This document shows, piece by piece, positions 16,612-24,631 of a stretch of 64,000 nucleotides of DNA. Source of the stretch: Bdellovibrionales bacterium Ga0074137 (GTDB lineage: Bacteria; Bdellovibrionota; Bdellovibrionia; Bdellovibrionales; JAMPXM01); contig LNDT01000016.1 in the NCBI GenBank assembly GCA_001464715.1, forward strand, positions 1 to 64,000, written 5' to 3'. A program made the position numbers and the translations under genes. Numbering within the stretch: position 1 is the first letter of the stretch; every line of letters begins with the position of its first letter. The notes under the pieces are model-generated. The model searched no databases. It had not been told where the DNA came from and saw only the letters and a program-made list of their open reading frames with translations.

Positions 16612-18135
16612 ATGAATGAGCGGCTTGAAATTCTCAATTCTACGTTTCGGCTGTCCGAGTTCCGTAAAGGTCAGCGCGAGATCATTGATGCCGTGTTGGC
16701 AAAACGCGATGTCATGGCCGTGCTTCCGACGGGCGGTGGAAAGTCGCTTTGTTATCAGCTGATCGCCGTCCACGAACAAAAGCTCGTCATCGTCATCTCA
16801 CCGCTCATCGCTTTGATGCGAGACCAAGTCATTTCGCTGGAGCGTCTTGGCGTTCCTACAGGTTCCCTTCACTCGGGCCAATCTGACGACGACAAGCGTG
16901 AAGTGTTTAAAAATATCGCGCGCGGCGGAGCCTTCGTTCTGTATCTCTCGCCCGAGCGCGCTCACAAACCTGGCTTTAAAACGTGGATTCAAAAACAAGA
17001 TATCGCACTCTTTGCGATCGATGAGGCTCACTGCGTGTCACAATGGGGTCACGATTTCCGCGAAGAGTACGGGCTATTGGCCGAACTTAAAACTTTGCGA
17101 AGAGACGTGCCTATCTTGGCACTGACGGCCTCAGCCACACCCATCGTTCTTGACGACATCGAGCGAAGTCTTGCTCTTGTTCGACCCGAGCGCCAGGTTC
17201 ATGGATTTTATCGTCCCAACCTCTTCTATCAGGTTGAAACTTGTGCGGACGAAAACGAAAAGTATCGGTTCATTTTCGAATCGGTGAAGCGAACGCCCGA
17301 AGGCCGGGTCCTCATCTATTGCGGCACCCGGAAAAAAACCGAAGAGCTTGCAAAGATTCTCTCGGATAAATTTGAAGGCGTCGGCCACTACCACGCAGGA
17401 CTCAGCGCGGATCGTCGCACGGAAACCCAAAAAGCCTACATCGAGGGACGCTTTCGAATTCTTGTCGCAACAAACGCATTTGGAATGGGCATCGATCAAG
17501 CCGATGTGAGGCTCGTCGCTCACTTTCAGCTTCCGGCCAACATCGATTCTCTTTATCAAGAGATGGGCCGTGCCGGCCGCGATGGAAAACCGTCGACGTG
17601 TCTTCTTCTATATTCAAAAGCCGACAAGGGTCTTCAAAGCTATTTCATCACAAATGCCGACGCGCCTAAAGCCGTCATTCGGCTTCGCTGGCAAAACCTT
17701 GAAGCTTTGGTTGCTTATGCCGAAGGTGGCGAGTGCCGACATTCAGAGATCCTCGCCTATTATAAAGACAAACAGCGCCTCACCGCTTGCGGCCATTGCG
17801 ATCGCTGTAAGCCCGACTCGGATCGCCGTATCCCACGATCGACTCAAGCTGTTTCAGTTCAAGTGCGAAAACGAAAACGCGGCGGAGCGACGTCCACTGG
17901 CGAGGCGTTAACGCCCGAAAATAGTCGTACCTTTCAGCGCTTAAAAGAGTGGCGACTAAGAACGGCCAAAGAACTTGATCAACCGGCCTTCGTCATTCTC
18001 AGTGACAAGTCACTTCGAGATCTTGTCTCGAGGCAACCCCAGTCTCTATCTGATTTAAACCAAGTCTACGGCTTCGGACCTACAAAAATAGAACGCTTCG
18101 GAGCCGACGTTCTTCGCGAACTGGCCGAATTCTAA
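16612..18135 (+). CDS. recQ: RecQ-family DNA helicase, short form without winged helix
   Basis: 3-prime to 5-prime superfamily 2 helicase, 507 residues. Motif 0 (F-R-K-G-Q-R-E), Walker A T-G-G-G-K-S, D-E-A-H-C with S-Q-W-G-H-D-F, and motif VI Q-E-M-G-R-A-G-R-D-G are all intact. A zinc site follows (E-C-R-H, then C-G-H-C-D-R-C). About 45 basic residues then lead directly to an HRDC-like end (A-F-V-I-L-S-D-K-S-L). The winged-helix part of the RQC domain seems missing, as in shorter RecQ relatives. The ATG at 16612 is chosen because the first 23 residues of the longer frame are not helicase-like. Confidence 0.9.
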   Translation: MNERLEILNSTFRLSEFRKGQREIIDAVLAKRDVMAVLPTGGGKSLCYQLIAVHEQKLVIVISPLIALMRDQVISLERLGVPTGSLHSGQSDDDKREVFKNIARGGAFVLYLSPERAHKPGFKTWIQKQDIALFAIDEAHCVSQWGHDFREEYGLLAELKTLRRDVPILALTASATPIVLDDIERSLALVRPERQVHGFYRPNLFYQVETCADENEKYRFIFESVKRTPEGRVLIYCGTRKKTEELAKILSDKFEGVGHYHAGLSADRRTETQKAYIEGRFRILVATNAFGMGIDQADVRLVAHFQLPANIDSLYQEMGRAGRDGKPSTCLLLYSKADKGLQSYFITNADAPKAVIRLRWQNLEALVAYAEGGECRHSEILAYYKDKQRLTACGHCDRCKPDSDRRIPRSTQAVSVQVRKRKRGGATSTGEALTPENSRTFQRLKEWRLRTAKELDQPAFVILSDKSLRDLVSRQPQSLSDLNQVYGFGPTKIERFGADVLRELAEF

Positions 18136-18159
18136 AGTTCGGCTCGACTCAGGCTTCTA

Positions 18160-18639
18160 CTAGCGACCGTCAAACCCTCGAGTCTCAAGCTCCTCAAGGT
18201 AGAGATAGTACTCTTTCGACTCGCGACCATTGCCTAGGATTCTCTGAACAGAATCGAGAGCCTTAAACATAATATCCATGCGCTCTTGATCGAGCTTCAC
18301 GATTTTGGTTTTCAGTCCGTTGATCATGGCCTTGTCTTCCCCACCAGCCGCCAATTCCTTAAACATTGCCGACTTCGCTTTCGTGATCTCATCTCGAATT
18401 CGAAAAGCTTCGCGAGCTGTCGAAGAGTGAAGCGTCCAAAGTTTGGACTTTTGATCGATATCGATATTTGTACTCCCCGCCCAGGTATCAAAACCGCGAG
18501 CCATGAGCGCGCCTCGCTCTTGCGCCGGCATTTCTTTTGCTGTTCTCTCTTCCACTCTTTTGTCGACGCCGCTGCAGGCAATTAGAAATGACATACTAAT
18601 TGGCAGAAAAACCCATAGGACCACGCTCAATATTTTCAC
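18160..18639 (-). CDS. Small helical lipoprotein
   Basis: The start is taken as the GTG at 18639, which lies 8 nt after a GAGGAGA ribosome site; the longer frame to 18777 lacks one. The resulting 159-residue protein has a clean lipoprotein signal (F-L-I-A-C-S near residue 21). The mature part is almost entirely charged alpha helix with Lys/Glu-rich heptad-like segments. It resembles Spy/CpxP-like periplasmic chaperones or metal sensors in general character, but no L-T-x-x-Q motif is seen, so the family is not assigned. It converges with recQ. Confidence 0.6.
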   Translation of the reverse strand: MKILSVVLWVFLPISMSFLIACSGVDKRVEERTAKEMPAQERGALMARGFDTWAGSTNIDIDQKSKLWTLHSSTAREAFRIRDEITKAKSAMFKELAAGGEDKAMINGLKTKIVKLDQERMDIMFKALDSVQRILGNGRESKEYYLYLEELETRGFDGR

Positions 18640-18941
18640 TGAAATCTTCTCCTCGAAGTTGAAACGACCCAAATATGTGTAAGCCGTTAGAGCAACTCCC
18701 AAGCCACAAAAAACGGCCCTCAAGCCTGCAGAAGAGTTTATGCGAACGAAAGTGAGAGTAACGAGACTCTTTGTCATAGAAACGGGACATTGCGACTCAC
18801 CAGAAAAGTTGAAGTGGTTCGACGATTGCGGTGCGGTATTTAATTAAATTTATTAAACGAGTGACAGAGAAAATTTGGCGGTATCTAACTCATGATCCTC
18901 GGCCCTGATTAGGATATTCTCGAAACCAAAGGAGATTCAAA
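18640..18941. other. Divergent intergenic region
   Basis: About 300 bp between two divergent exported-protein genes. It contains the GAGGAGA ribosome site of the minus-strand lipoprotein, an AT-rich stretch at 18840-18860, and a weak sigma-54-like match at 18815-18829 (TGGTTC, five bases, TTGC) facing the plus-strand gene, with GGGACAT 30 bp upstream. The match has two mismatches and is not claimed as a promoter. No RNA gene is seen. Confidence 0.3.
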
Positions 18942-19211
18942 ATGGAAAAGCTCGTACTGACGTTTGTAATTTTATGTTTCAGCACTTCCGCCCTTGCGGC
19001 AGACCCGGTGGCGCCGGCCACAGCCGATACTAAACAAGAGTACATTCAGATGCATACACAGATGGCGTCAGCTCACCAGAAGGCAGCGGAATGCTTAACG
19101 GCAGGCAAACCTGAGACTGAGTGTCGAAGTGCATTTCATGAGGCTTGCGAGAAAACCGGCGGCCCAGAAAAATGTGGTGCGGGAATGAGACACCGCAAAA
19201 TGCGTCGATAG
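18942..19211 (+). CDS. Small exported Cys-containing protein
   Basis: 89 residues with a signal peptide (L-V-L-T-F-V-I-L-C-F, cleavage after A-L-A-A). The mature part of about 68 residues has four cysteines (C-L-T, E-C-R, E-A-C-E, E-K-C-G), consistent with two disulfides, and a very basic end (R-H-R-K-M-R-R). No family is recognised. AAGGAG precedes the ATG by 10 nt. A small periplasmic protein with disulfides and a basic tail could bind an acidic partner or a metal; that is only a guess. Confidence 0.6.
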   Translation: MEKLVLTFVILCFSTSALAADPVAPATADTKQEYIQMHTQMASAHQKAAECLTAGKPETECRSAFHEACEKTGGPEKCGAGMRHRKMRR

Positions 19212-19220
19212 TATCATTCT

Positions 19221-19284
19221 AAAAAAATCAGGCGGTGGCGCGCAAGACAGAACAAATAATTGCCTGTCTCGCGATTCCACCGCC
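19221..19284 (-). terminator. Rho-independent terminator of hsp20
   Basis: Inverted repeat GGCGGTGG (19231-19238) and CCACCGCC (19277-19284), with an inner pair GACAG/CTGTC. Read on the minus strand the stem is followed by a run of seven T (complement of 19221-19227), so it terminates transcription arriving from hsp20. Confidence 0.7.
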
Positions 19285-19352
19285 AAGGTAATTTGACTAG
19301 TTGACGCTTTTGGTTTTTTTGTCGCCCGATTTACTTTCGGGTGATTTGCCAC

Positions 19353-19826
19353 TTACCAATCGGTTCCAAATGGAACCTTTTCCGGATTCGACGGAGATTT
19401 TTTTGCAGCCGCGGAGGCCTTCTTTGGCATTAGAATTTCGAGGACACCATTTTCACAGTGGGCCTCCAAATTTTCAGTATCAATCGTCGATGGAAGAGTA
19501 AATGACTGCTGAAAACTTTGGAAAGATCGGCGAGTCTCCCCTGAAGCCTCAGATCGTGACTGTGCTTCGGCCCGAACCGAAAGTGTGTTGCCACTCACGG
19601 TGACTTCAACATTTTCTTTGGGAACTCCCGGAATGTCCGCCGACAAAACATAGGCATCGTTTGTTTCACGAATTTCACTGCGAGGCTGTGATGGCATTGT
19701 CGGCGGCAAAAAGAGGGGACCAAAGGGATCCGAGAAAAGGCGATCCACGAAATGATCCATCTCCGGCAACGAACCGAAGACGTCAACTTCAGGGCTGGAC
19801 TTTTTAATCTGAACGTCTTTACTCAT
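19353..19826 (-). CDS. Hsp20/alpha-crystallin small heat shock protein
   Basis: 157-residue ATP-independent chaperone. A short N-terminal region with D-H-F-V-D-R-L-F-S-D-P-F precedes the alpha-crystallin domain (R-S-E-I-R-E-T through the closing G-V-L-E-I-L-M-P-K), with the A-D-I-P-G-V turn and the A-x-x-x-n-G-V-L signature near residue 130. The final 20 residues are a flexible tail; the usual I-x-I/V anchoring motif is not obvious. A sigma-54-like promoter lies about 60 nt upstream on the same strand, in place of a sigma-32 site or ROSE-type thermosensor. Confidence 0.9.
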   Translation of the reverse strand: MSKDVQIKKSSPEVDVFGSLPEMDHFVDRLFSDPFGPLFLPPTMPSQPRSEIRETNDAYVLSADIPGVPKENVEVTVSGNTLSVRAEAQSRSEASGETRRSFQSFQQSFTLPSTIDTENLEAHCENGVLEILMPKKASAAAKKSPSNPEKVPFGTDW

Positions 19827-19882
19827 AATAATAACTCCTTGTGATACGCGCTATCGACATTGAAAGCGGCTGCAGGAAAGGA

Positions 19883-19899
19883 AAGCATTTTGCGCGCCA
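19883..19899 (-). promoter_or_regulatory. Sigma-54-like promoter of hsp20
   Basis: On the minus strand the sequence is TGGCGC, five bases, ATGCTT, with GG and GC separated by exactly 10 bases. One mismatch lies in each element relative to TGGCAC and TTGC. The predicted transcript start is about 45 nt before the hsp20 ATG. Confidence 0.5.
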
Positions 19900-19965
19900 G
19901 AAACCGGTTTGCTTAAAACTCGTTTGCCACACCGCAGAACCGAAGTTAACATTTGGATTAATAAT

Positions 19966-20481
19966 ATGATGACCATTGTTGGAATCGACTTTACCGAACA
20001 TGCTGTTCAGAATCTTCTCCGTCGGGGATTTCGAAGCGAAGCCCCGCAGAGTTTCGATTCCCACCGAAAATTTTTATTTCCGCTAAATTCCCGCGAGACG
20101 CGATTCCTTGGCTTTGAGATTCATGTGATCGACGACGAAAGGGTGTATTTGAGAGACACCAAAATGCGCCACTTTTATCCTTATATCCATGAAGCCGGTG
20201 TCTCCGTTTGCCACATCGCTCAAGAAAACGGCGCTCAAACTCTGACAAAAGTTTTGTCGTACTCGGATCTCGGCACCACGTCACTTCGCAGCTATCTCGA
20301 GTTGCGAAAGGGGTTCGATATCCCCGCCGTGCTTCTTGAGTGTCAGGATCTTGAGACTTTCGAAAGAATTGCCAAACCCGATATGAAATTTGAAATTAAC
20401 TCGAAACCCGCGGCACTTATCCACCTTGGGCCTAGCTGCTTTGACTTGGTGATTATGGAGTCACCGACGCTGCTCTCGTAA
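19966..20481 (+). CDS. Hypothetical protein, possible VOC-like fold
   Basis: 171 residues from the ATG at 19966, which begins M-M-T-I-V-G-I-D-F; the longer frame from 19909 adds a basic, untypical start. Hydrophobic strands alternate with charged turns (F-L-G-F-E-I-H-V-I, then H-E-A-G-V-S-V-C-H-I, then P-A-A-L-I-H-L-G) in a way that recalls vicinal-oxygen-chelate domains, but no clean metal triad is seen. Not recognised. It is divergent from hsp20 and overlaps the end of the decayed CBS gene. Confidence 0.5.
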   Translation: MMTIVGIDFTEHAVQNLLRRGFRSEAPQSFDSHRKFLFPLNSRETRFLGFEIHVIDDERVYLRDTKMRHFYPYIHEAGVSVCHIAQENGAQTLTKVLSYSDLGTTSLRSYLELRKGFDIPAVLLECQDLETFERIAKPDMKFEINSKPAALIHLGPSCFDLVIMESPTLLS

Positions 20482-20625
20482 TTTCGATCAACGCATTCAG
20501 CGCATCCGTCGAGGTGAAAATTCCGAGAAATTTATCGTCGGTATCATTGACGATGACACTTCACTGACCGTGCCGCGGTCTCATTCGATATAATGATTCA
20601 CAGGGAATTCTTACGTCCAACGTGT
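20453..20625 (-). pseudogene. Decayed CBS-domain gene fragment
   Basis: The minus strand encodes S-V-I-V-N-D-T-D-D-K-F-L-G-I-F-T-S-T-D-A-L-N-A-L, the last strand-helix part of a CBS domain, close to the intact CBS protein at 37468 (G-I-F-T-W-I-D-A-L-N-A). A TGA sits just before S-V-I-V and the preceding codons (Y-R-M-R-P-R-H-G) are a recognisable but degraded continuation; no first CBS domain remains. The stop is TAA at 20453-20455, inside the end of the convergent gene. A conserved control element lies immediately upstream. Confidence 0.7.
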
Positions 20626-20644
20626 CCCGCGGTGGGACAAAACG
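20623..20644 (-). promoter_or_regulatory. Palindromic element TGTCCC-N5-GGGACA
   Basis: A perfect 6-bp inverted repeat at 20623-20628 and 20634-20639. Its minus-strand extension CGTTTTGTCCC is identical over 11 bases to 37356-37366, before the intact CBS/universal-stress operon. It sits just before the CBS fragment, as if promoter-distal control DNA survived when the gene decayed. Confidence 0.5.
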
Positions 20645-20657
20645 CCCCCATCTCGGC

Positions 20658-21443
20658 TTAAGTATCTCGACCATCTGTCAGAGGCCCGCGCAGATACCCA
20701 TGAATGAACTGCTGAACCCGGGGATCCGGATGTTTCTCGGTTTGTTCTGCATTTCCAGTTTCAACGATACCTTGATCTGCTACAAAAACGATTCGACCGG
20801 CAAACTGATAGGCCCGCATAATATCGGGAGTGATAACGACAAGCGTCGCTTTAATTTCGTTTCGAAGTTTTAAAATCAGCTCCGCCAGAATGTCGGCATT
20901 GACAGGATCTTGACCCGCTGTCGGATCGTCTAAAAAAAGTAATTCTGGTTTTAAAGCTATCGCGCGTGCAATGGCCAGTCGTCGCCGCATTCCTCCCGAG
21001 ATTTCGTACTCGTGAAAGTCGCGATACTTTTCAAGACCAACGGCCGTCAAACACTCCATTATTCGTTCGTGCCGCTCAGCTTGATTCATCGAAGTATGTT
21101 CATTCAGAACGAATTCAATATTTTCGTACACAGAGCGTGCATCAAAAATCGCATTGAGTTGAAACTGGACTCCGACTCTTCGCGCAAGATCGTGCTTCAA
21201 AGCCCTGGACATCTCGCTCAGATCAGCGCCATCGCAAAATACCTGACCCACCGTTGGGTGAAAGAGGCCTGCCATCGTCTTGAGTAAGACGGTCTTTCCC
21301 GCGCCGCTGGGGCCGATCAAGACAATCACATCTCCGCGACCAACTTTGAGATTTACATCCTTAAGTATAGTCACCTGAGCGAGCTCGATCGTTACATTGC
21401 GAAGTTCGATGGCGGGAACTTCCGCCAATTGTTCGTTCGACAT
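20658..21443 (-). CDS. MlaF-like ABC transporter ATP-binding protein, orphan
   Basis: 261-residue ATPase of the retrograde/anterograde phospholipid (Mla) transporter type. It shows Walker A G-P-S-G-A-G-K-T, V-Q-F-Q-L-N-A-I-F-D-A in the Q-loop, signature I-S-G-G-M-R-R-R, Walker B L-L-F-L-D-D-P-T-A-G-Q-D-P and an MlaF-type tail P-R-V-Q-Q-F-I-H-G-Y-L-R-G-P-L. The D-D (rather than D-E) after Walker B is characteristic of MlaF. No MlaE permease or MlaD lipoprotein is adjacent, so its partners are elsewhere. The H-loop histidine appears replaced (V-V-I-T-P-D), an oddity to check. Confidence 0.8.
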   Translation of the reverse strand: MSNEQLAEVPAIELRNVTIELAQVTILKDVNLKVGRGDVIVLIGPSGAGKTVLLKTMAGLFHPTVGQVFCDGADLSEMSRALKHDLARRVGVQFQLNAIFDARSVYENIEFVLNEHTSMNQAERHERIMECLTAVGLEKYRDFHEYEISGGMRRRLAIARAIALKPELLFLDDPTAGQDPVNADILAELILKLRNEIKATLVVITPDIMRAYQFAGRIVFVADQGIVETGNAEQTEKHPDPRVQQFIHGYLRGPLTDGRDT

Positions 21444-21455
21444 TTCAACCTTTCA

Positions 21456-22265
21456 CTACATCTTACTCAACTGATCATAAAGAATGAAGGACCCCATTAT
21501 AAGAACGAAGTATCCAAAACCGGCTTTAAGTGTTTTTTCCGAAAATTTCTTTGAAAGCGCCATGCCTATAAAGAGGCCGACAATAGCTATTCCCGAAACG
21601 GTGAGCAGAAGGTTCCAATCGATGTAGGCTTGATGCTGAACATCGCCAATAAAGCCCAAGAGCGACTTCGCAGCAATAATGAACAGTGACGTACCAACGG
21701 CGATTTTCATAGGCATTCCGACCAGTAGAACAAGAGCCGGAATAATCAAAAAGCCCCCCCCCGCTCCGACAAATCCTGTAATTCCGCCGACAACCAGACC
21801 CTCCAAAGAAATAAGCAAAAACCTGTTCGAAGCCGAGAGGTCTGCCTTCGGAGAGCTAGAAACTTTCTTTGACGTAATCATCGAAAGCGACGCGGCCACC
21901 ATGAGTACGGCAAAAACCAACATAATTAAAAGTGATTTTGAAATCGCCTGAGATCCAAAAGTGAAAACAGGATCCGGAAGATGCGGGACAACATAAGCTC
22001 GCGTAAGGTAGACACCTAAAAAACTTGGAACGGCGAAAATAAGTCCTGTCTTAAGATCGACTTCGCCCTTCTTCAAATAGAACCCGCCGCCGACAAGAGC
22101 AGTGAGACCAACGATGAAGAGGGAGTAGGCCGTCGCTAAAACCGGATTGATCGCAAACAAATAAACCAGAATCGGAACGGTTAAAATCGATCCACCGCCA
22201 CCGATCATCCCCAGAGAAAGCCCCATAAAAATCGAAGCGATGTATCCTAAAATATCCACAACCAA
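21456..22265 (-). CDS. TauE/SafE-family sulfite/organosulfonate exporter
   Basis: 269-residue membrane protein with eight or nine predicted helices in two repeats. Each repeat has the glycine-rich family motif: G-M-I-G-G-G-G-S-I-L near residue 22 and G-F-V-G-A-G-G-G-F-L-I-I-P near 165. A Lys/Ser-rich cytosolic loop joins the halves. It is the last gene of the sulfur operon, 1 nt after the YeeE/YedE genes. In this context export of sulfite or thiosulfate produced by persulfide oxidation is the likely role. Confidence 0.85.
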   Translation of the reverse strand: MVVDILGYIASIFMGLSLGMIGGGGSILTVPILVYLFAINPVLATAYSLFIVGLTALVGGGFYLKKGEVDLKTGLIFAVPSFLGVYLTRAYVVPHLPDPVFTFGSQAISKSLLIMLVFAVLMVAASLSMITSKKVSSSPKADLSASNRFLLISLEGLVVGGITGFVGAGGGFLIIPALVLLVGMPMKIAVGTSLFIIAAKSLLGFIGDVQHQAYIDWNLLLTVSGIAIVGLFIGMALSKKFSEKTLKAGFGYFVLIMGSFILYDQLSKM

Positions 22266-22266
22266 C

Positions 22267-22695
22267 TCACTTTTTGATGGTTACTTTCTTATCGAACAAC
22301 CGGAATAAACCCATTCCGGTAAGCATGCTTACGACAAAGACAAACGGTGCGGCGTCAAAACTTGCTAGAGAGGTCACAGCCGGGCCCGGACAATAGCCGC
22401 CAAGACCCCAACCCGCGCCAAAAAGAACGCCGCCAATCACGAGAGCCGGTGTGATTTCTTTCTTTGTTGGGACATGCCATTCCTTGGAAAAAAGAGGTGA
22501 TTTGCGATTGCGAATCAGCTTGTAAGTAACGAAGTGAACGACGATTCCGCCAATCATCACGAAAATTAACGATGGATCCCAATTTCCAAAGAGGTCTAAA
22601 AAACCGACCACTTTCTCAGGTTGAGTCATTCCGGAAACACCCAGACCGATCGCAAATATGAAACCGACAACAAGCGCAGCCAAATTTGTTTTCAT
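22267..22695 (-). CDS. YeeE/YedE-family sulfur transporter, second half (DUF6691)
   Basis: 142-residue membrane protein with four helices. It carries W-G-L-G-G-Y-C-P-G-P-A near residue 105, the cysteine motif of the second half of YeeE (TsuA) thiosulfate transporters, and G-V-S-G-M-T-Q-P-E-K near the start. In many bacteria YeeE is one protein; here it is split into two genes overlapping by 4 nt, which should form one channel. The likely substrate is thiosulfate or another sulfane-sulfur compound. Confidence 0.85.
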   Translation of the reverse strand: MKTNLAALVVGFIFAIGLGVSGMTQPEKVVGFLDLFGNWDPSLIFVMIGGIVVHFVTYKLIRNRKSPLFSKEWHVPTKKEITPALVIGGVLFGAGWGLGGYCPGPAVTSLASFDAAPFVFVVSMLTGMGLFRLFDKKVTIKK

Positions 22696-23117
22696 GGCAA
22701 AACTCCCATCTGCTTAAAGACCGCCACGGCCGCCATTCCCGACCCGACAAAAACGAGTGTCGCCACCAATGAACGCGGCGACATGCGACTGATACCGCAT
22801 ATACCATGGCCACTTGTGCAACCGCTTCCGAGAAGCGTACCGAAACCCACCAAAAGACCCGCGACCACTTTCGTCCACATGTCGGTCGCAAGCGCTCCCG
22901 AGAACGCACTCGGATTGACGATTTTGATAGTCAGTCCACCAAGAAACAGACCGACAATAAATAAAACTCTCCAGCCCGTATCACCCTTTACTGGCGAAAT
23001 TGCGCCGTTGATGATTCCACTGATGCCGGTGACTCGTCCGTTCCATAAAAGCATCAACGATACCGACACACCGATAATAGCGCCACCTACGAGCGCATTG
23101 ATCCAATCTTGCTGCAT
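22692..23117 (-). CDS. YeeE/YedE-family sulfur transporter, first half
   Basis: 141-residue membrane protein, four helices. The cysteine motif L-G-S-G-C-T-S-G-H-G-I-C-G near residue 103 and R-V-T-G-I-S-G-I near 30 place it as the first half of a YeeE/YedE transporter. The cysteines line the thiosulfate path in characterised relatives. It overlaps the second half by 4 nt and lies 20 nt downstream of the rhodanese-dioxygenase fusion, so transport and oxidation of sulfane sulfur are coupled in one operon. Confidence 0.85.
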   Translation of the reverse strand: MQQDWINALVGGAIIGVSVSLMLLWNGRVTGISGIINGAISPVKGDTGWRVLFIVGLFLGGLTIKIVNPSAFSGALATDMWTKVVAGLLVGFGTLLGSGCTSGHGICGISRMSPRSLVATLVFVGSGMAAVAVFKQMGVLP

Positions 23118-23137
23118 AAGTCCTCACTTGAAAGTTG

Positions 23138-24568
23138 CTAGTTTCTGACCACTGGTTGTTTTTGTTCGTTCCAGCGAATCATTCCGCCGGCCATATTAAT
23201 TGTGTTTCTGTATCCTAATTTTATACTGTCAGCCGTCGCAGATCCAGAACGCCCGCCACTCCGACAAACAAATACAATTTCTTCGCTGCGATCACCATTC
23301 TCGAGAAAATTCATCAGATCGGGCCCCAGGGTGACAAGCTCAGAACCTTCGATATGTCCCAGCTCAGCGTTGAATTCGTCGGGGCGTCGCACATCTATCA
23401 ATCGGACTTTTTTTGATGTGACATCGGCCAGATGCAGCTGGACATCCTCACAAGAAATTTCAGGAATACCGTCGACAACTTGCGGATGAAGAGTTCGAGC
23501 ATCTTTGGTTTTCCCGCAAGCGAGGTTCGCCGGGACCGCTTCGTGAATCTTCTTAGGATTTGCAAGCTTCAGTTCCGCCATGAGTTTTATAAAATCGCCT
23601 TTCGTTTTATTTTCGCCAAGACGCGGGTTGAATTGCTTCTCTAGGCCTATTGTCGACGACGTATGTCCACGATAGTCGTGCCCCGGGTAAACGATCGTAT
23701 CTGACGGCAATCTAAAAAGTTTTTCGCGAACGCTCTCGAAAAGTTTTTCGGATGAGCCCTGTTGAAAGTCCGTACGACCATAACCGCGAATGAGAAGCGC
23801 ATCGCCCGTAAACACCATTCCCTCAAACGAGTAGGTCAAACAGGTGTTCGTGTGGCCTGGCGTAGCGATGACGTTTATTTTCTTTTCGCCGAGGCGAAGG
23901 ACTTGTCCGTCTTCCAGCGGAATGTCCACACAGGAGACGGCCGCGTCCCGACTGACCGCCGTCTTCGCTTGAGTCCTCTTCCGAATTTCACCTGCACCAG
24001 TAACGTGATCAGCGTGTATATGTGTATCAAGAACATACAGAAGCCGAAGTCCGAGTTCTTCAACCAATTTCACGTCGCGATCCACCGTCTCGAGAACAGG
24101 ATCAATGATCGCTGCCTCTTTGGAAACTTTGTCCGCAATTATATACGTATATGTCGATGATTCGGCTTCAAACAGCTGATGGAAAATAATGTCGGATCTC
24201 ATATCGACTCCTTTCAGTCCCTCAAATTGGAAAATCGTCGACTGAAGTCCATGTCCAGCCATCGGACCATTCATTTCGACCCATCGGTGACAATGCTCCA
24301 TGAACACAAAATCTGTTTTATTCTCAAGATCTTTTGCGACGACTTTTTGCACTTCATCCGAAGCCACGATGACCGCAAGACGCCCCCTCAATGCCTCGAC
24401 CTCGGCTCGAATCTCCTCAGCAGAAACATTCTTTGCCCCAGGGATATGGGCCGCTGCGAACTCGGACGGCGGGCGAACATCAATTATCCTTATCAAATCA
24501 GGCTCGGTCGCCCATAGGTTGTGGACCTGCTCACAAGTTAAATTTGTTACTCTCAAAGGCTGTCCCAT
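23138..24568 (-). CDS. Rhodanese - persulfide dioxygenase-like MBL - rhodanese fusion
   Basis: 476-residue three-domain protein. Residues 1-110 form a rhodanese-like fold (I-I-D-V-R-P-P-S-E-F) whose active loop lacks the catalytic cysteine. Residues 120-350 are a metallo-beta-lactamase domain of the ETHE1/persulfide dioxygenase type, with T-H-I-H-A-D-H, A-T-P-G-H-T and F-T-G-D-A-L plus Y-P-G-H-D-Y. Residues 375-476 are a second rhodanese with an intact V-C-R-S-G-G-R-S-G loop. The start at 24568 is preferred to 24631 because the operator at 24600-24617 lies between them. It should oxidise or transfer persulfide sulfur and feeds the transporters downstream. Confidence 0.88.
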   Translation of the reverse strand: MGQPLRVTNLTCEQVHNLWATEPDLIRIIDVRPPSEFAAAHIPGAKNVSAEEIRAEVEALRGRLAVIVASDEVQKVVAKDLENKTDFVFMEHCHRWVEMNGPMAGHGLQSTIFQFEGLKGVDMRSDIIFHQLFEAESSTYTYIIADKVSKEAAIIDPVLETVDRDVKLVEELGLRLLYVLDTHIHADHVTGAGEIRKRTQAKTAVSRDAAVSCVDIPLEDGQVLRLGEKKINVIATPGHTNTCLTYSFEGMVFTGDALLIRGYGRTDFQQGSSEKLFESVREKLFRLPSDTIVYPGHDYRGHTSSTIGLEKQFNPRLGENKTKGDFIKLMAELKLANPKKIHEAVPANLACGKTKDARTLHPQVVDGIPEISCEDVQLHLADVTSKKVRLIDVRRPDEFNAELGHIEGSELVTLGPDLMNFLENGDRSEEIVFVCRSGGRSGSATADSIKLGYRNTINMAGGMIRWNEQKQPVVRN

Positions 24569-24599
24569 GTCCCGATAATGACACAGCTGTTGGCTGCCA

Positions 24600-24617
24600 G
24601 ATGATGTGCTGGCACAT
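24600..24617. promoter_or_regulatory. Operator 1 for the Crp/Fnr-type regulator
   Basis: Palindrome ATGTGC-TG-GCACAT at 24604-24617. With the outer GATG it is, on the opposite strand, identical over 18 bases to operator 2 at 25361-25378. It lies about 32 nt upstream of the fusion gene start, right after the regulator gene, and would control the sulfur operon. Confidence 0.75.
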
Positions 24618-24631
24618 GCTTTGACTAGCAA

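Noticed and set aside
24569-24631. N-terminal extension of the rhodanese fusion gene
   Set aside because: The region contains the palindromic operator and no ribosome site; the rhodanese domain begins right after the Met at 24568.
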